A stretch of DNA of 64,000 nucleotides from Balanoglossus misakiensis (lineage: Eukaryota > Hemichordata), in NCBI GenBank assembly GCA_040954595.2, contig CM082581.2, positions 13,702,001 to 13,766,000 on the forward strand. Reading direction: 5' to 3'. This document shows positions 62,301 to 64,000 of this stretch, piece after piece. How positions within the stretch are numbered: position 1 is the stretch's first letter; every line of letters begins with the position of its first letter. Both the position numbers and the translations under genes were made by a program. The notes under the pieces were generated by a model, which worked only from the letters and a program-made list of their open reading frames with translations, was not told where the DNA came from and ran no database searches.

Positions 62301-63177
62301 ATCGTGAACCTGCCATAGTTTCCTGGCCGGGTCAAATCAAACCCGGACAGGTATCCGATTCTCTGCTGAGTACCATGGATATATTTCCCACCATGGCCGC
62401 CATTGCTGGCTTAGACATGCCGCCGAACAGGAAATTCGACGGCATAGATATATCCGATGTTATATTCCACGGAAAACGGATCTACGAAGGGAGGGTAAGA
62501 CGTACCACTTTCTGATATGCGGATTTGCCCTGAACTTCACAAGGTCAAAGCAGAAACTAATTTTGCACAGCATCAGAACCGAATGGCCTGCTCACATTGA
62601 TTATAACTCTTCATTTTCAGGCCATGTTCCATCCAAACAGTATGTCAGCTGGTACAACAGGAGATATCAATACATACAGGGTCGGAAAATACAAAGCAAT
62701 GTATATCACAGGTAGGCAGTTGAACACAGAAAAGAATTTCACTCACCAGAACACCAGTTGCACGTGGGCCCCCAAAACAAGTCTCGCGAAAACGAGATCT
62801 CGTCCGCCATATTGAATCATCTTTCCGATTCTTGCCCAATCATTTTCTCATTTTCTGTGCAGATGATGATTCTCGTAATAACCCTTATTTCAGGTCAGAG
62901 TTTGGCGGCAGCAAGTGCGTGTGGTGGCAAGAGGGGACCTGTACAGAACCACGACCCTCCTTTGATATTCAATATCCAAGAAGACCCGGCAGAAAGCACG
63001 CCTCTCGATTCATCATCGGAGGAATATCAGACAGCTTTGAAGCAGATCCAGGCAGCCGCTGCTTTCATCAAGAACGACATCGCCACTGATAACACCACTG
63101 TAGCAAACTACAATACCGATCCTTCCTGTCGACCATGTTGTAATCCCAAACATGTCGGTTGCAGATGTTTCGATTAA
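59338..63177 (+). CDS. Arsg: Arylsulfatase, ARSG type (lysosomal)
   Basis: Exons 59338-59537, 60020-60207, 60299-60346, then 60585-60716 and/or 60795-60932, then 61270-61411, 61624-61823, 62056-62136, 62256-62494, 62621-62711, 62894-63177; 534-536 aa with one exon 4 (human ARSG 525). The signal peptide is the hydrophobic N-terminus up to about residue 24. Metal ligands are in [15 protein letters not shown]. The sulfatase signature CSPSR follows (Cys converted to formylglycine), and active-site Lys and His are in GKWHLG. Further on are AHMHVP, ADNGPW and [16 protein letters not shown]. The C-terminus has [11 protein letters not shown], as in ARSG/ARSA. Hydrolyses sulfate esters, probably heparan sulfate 3-O-sulfate if orthologous to ARSG. 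Several N-glycosylation sites (for example NKT, NGS, NRT, NTS). The start chosen is the first ATG giving a signal peptide. Confidence 0.93.
60585..60716 (+). other. Arylsulfatase exon 4 version a
   Basis: 132 bp, phase 1 to phase 1. Encodes [20 protein letters not shown] and a Cys-containing loop. Acceptor TTTCAG, donor GTAGGT. The residue aligned with active-site Ser150 of human ARSA (in GIPYSHD) is Thr here. Confidence 0.85.
60795..60932 (+). other. Arylsulfatase exon 4 version b
   Basis: 138 bp, phase 1 to phase 1. Encodes [20 protein letters not shown] and a Lys/Cys-rich loop. Acceptor CACAG, donor GTAGGT. Keeps Ser at the position aligned with ARSA Ser150. It lies only 78 bp downstream of version a. 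Confidence 0.85.
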
Positions 63178-63548
63178 AACCTGGATAACTTTACTGCTGG
63201 GTCGCTTTTCAGCTACATTTGCTATCATAGATTATCTCTCTCACACACACATAGGCCTACATACAGAGTACAAAAACTATACAGAACGTGAATGGCTATT
63301 TTCGTGTGATAACAAAATTTTATTTACACAAGAAAATCGTTTGGCGCAGCGGAATATGACAGTTGGCAAGTAAAATATAAGTAGTGTCTTAAAATACAGA
63401 GTTATATATATACAGTGATGTGAATACTCGATTTGGGTGTCTAGATAATTCATACTTAGTCGCAGAAAAAATTAAAAACTGGACAAAAACGCAACGTGAA
63501 TTACACAATGTTTTTCAAATGTGTAAAGTGAACTATGAATTTATCTGT

Positions 63549-63554
63549 AATAAA
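63549..63554 (+). terminator. Arylsulfatase poly(A) signal
   Basis: AATAAA 372 bp after the stop; the zinc-finger gene on the other strand ends 130 bp beyond, so the two genes converge. Confidence 0.55.
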
Positions 63555-63685
63555 GGCAGTAAAGACGAAAAGTGAATGAATGCACAACTAAGGAGTTCGA
63601 GTGGACTAAGTAAGAGCCAAGGTCTGTGGCTATATACAAGAAAGTTCAGCAAGTGGAAGTCTCCGTGACGTGGACATCGAAGGTG

Positions 63686-64000
63686 CTATTCATGCGAGCG
63701 TTGATTTCTTGCATGCATTCTTGCGTGTCGCCTCAAGTTGCCAGACTGCGAGAAAACCTTCTTGCAGCCCGGATGCGCACAGCGGTACGGTCTCTCGCCG
63801 GTATGAGTGCGAAGATGCTTTCGGAGTGTGGAAGGATCGCTGTAGCGCGTCTGGCAGTGCGTGCAATGGAAAGGTTTTTCGCCGGTGTGAATGCGAAGGT
63901 GCGTCTTCAGCGATGAGTTCTGAGTGAAGCCCTTACCGCAGACGTCACAGTGGTACGGTTTTTGTTCGTCGTGGGTTCTGGCGTGAGTGATGAGGTTGAT
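63686..64000 (-). CDS. C2H2 zinc-finger protein, C-terminal part (runs off window)
   Basis: The minus-strand frame is open from the window edge to TAG at 63686-63688. It encodes the end of one finger ([10 protein letters not shown]) and three complete fingers: [10 protein letters not shown] with [18 protein letters not shown] with LRKHLRTH, and [12 protein letters not shown] with LRRHARMH. The TGEKP and TGERP linkers are classical for DNA-binding arrays. A short tail HARNQRSHE closes the protein. The last finger has a four-residue spacer between its cysteines (CAHPGC), as in KLF/SP and GLI-like fingers. A DNA-binding transcription factor; the family cannot be named from this fragment. Confidence 0.9.
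   Translation of the reverse strand: MNLITHARTHDEQKPYHCDVCGKGFTQNSSLKTHLRIHTGEKPFHCTHCQTRYSDPSTLRKHLRTHTGERPYRCAHPGCKKVFSQSGNLRRHARMHARNQRSHE

Noticed and set aside
1-64000. CRISPR arrays, operons, rRNA genes
   Set aside because: Nothing of the kind is present; all real genes are spliced eukaryotic genes.

Overview
The window is metazoan genomic DNA. Its genes have many short coding exons with GT-AG introns, AATAAA poly(A) signals, and families restricted to animals or eukaryotes. Protein similarity points to an invertebrate deuterostome (acorn worm or amphioxus grade). The phylum is inferred, not proven. All exon models below were spliced by eye; every junction was checked for GT-AG and for phase continuity from first to last codon.

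Layout: (1) 1-10259 holds no exon I can recognise, apart from a 135-bp PIF/Harbinger-like MITE. (2) 10260-15019 (+) carries the last two coding exons of an FGF8/17/18-type growth factor, with a long AT-rich 3'UTR. (3) 22102-30749 (-) is a 13-exon nucleophosmin/nucleoplasmin gene that keeps the C-terminal Trp-containing domain. It shares a 583-bp divergent promoter region with (4) 31333-33996 (+), SIL1, the nucleotide exchange factor for the ER Hsp70 BiP. (5) 34617-52568 (+) holds three tandem SLC28 concentrative nucleoside transporter genes, each with 11 exons of matching phase. The first contains a duplicated exon 10. (6) 54084-56649 (-) is a tetraspan CD20/MS4A-like membrane protein with two PPSY motifs, possibly of the ENTREP/FAM189 type. 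(7) 59338-63177 (+) is an arylsulfatase of the ARSG type with a duplicated exon 4. (8) 63686-64000 (-) is the 3' end of a C2H2 zinc-finger gene that runs off the window.

The main points are these. The FGF8/17/18-nucleoplasmin linkage matches the three human pairs FGF8/NPM3, FGF17/NPM2 and FGF18/NPM1, so it looks like preserved ancestral synteny. Two unrelated genes each carry a tandemly duplicated internal exon that looks like an alternative cassette, one in a substrate-binding segment of a transporter and one spanning an active-site residue of a sulfatase. The first two SLC28 copies show patchy near-identity that suggests gene conversion. Perfect TGACGTCA palindromes are much more frequent than chance, with five in under 1 kb between FGF and NPM.
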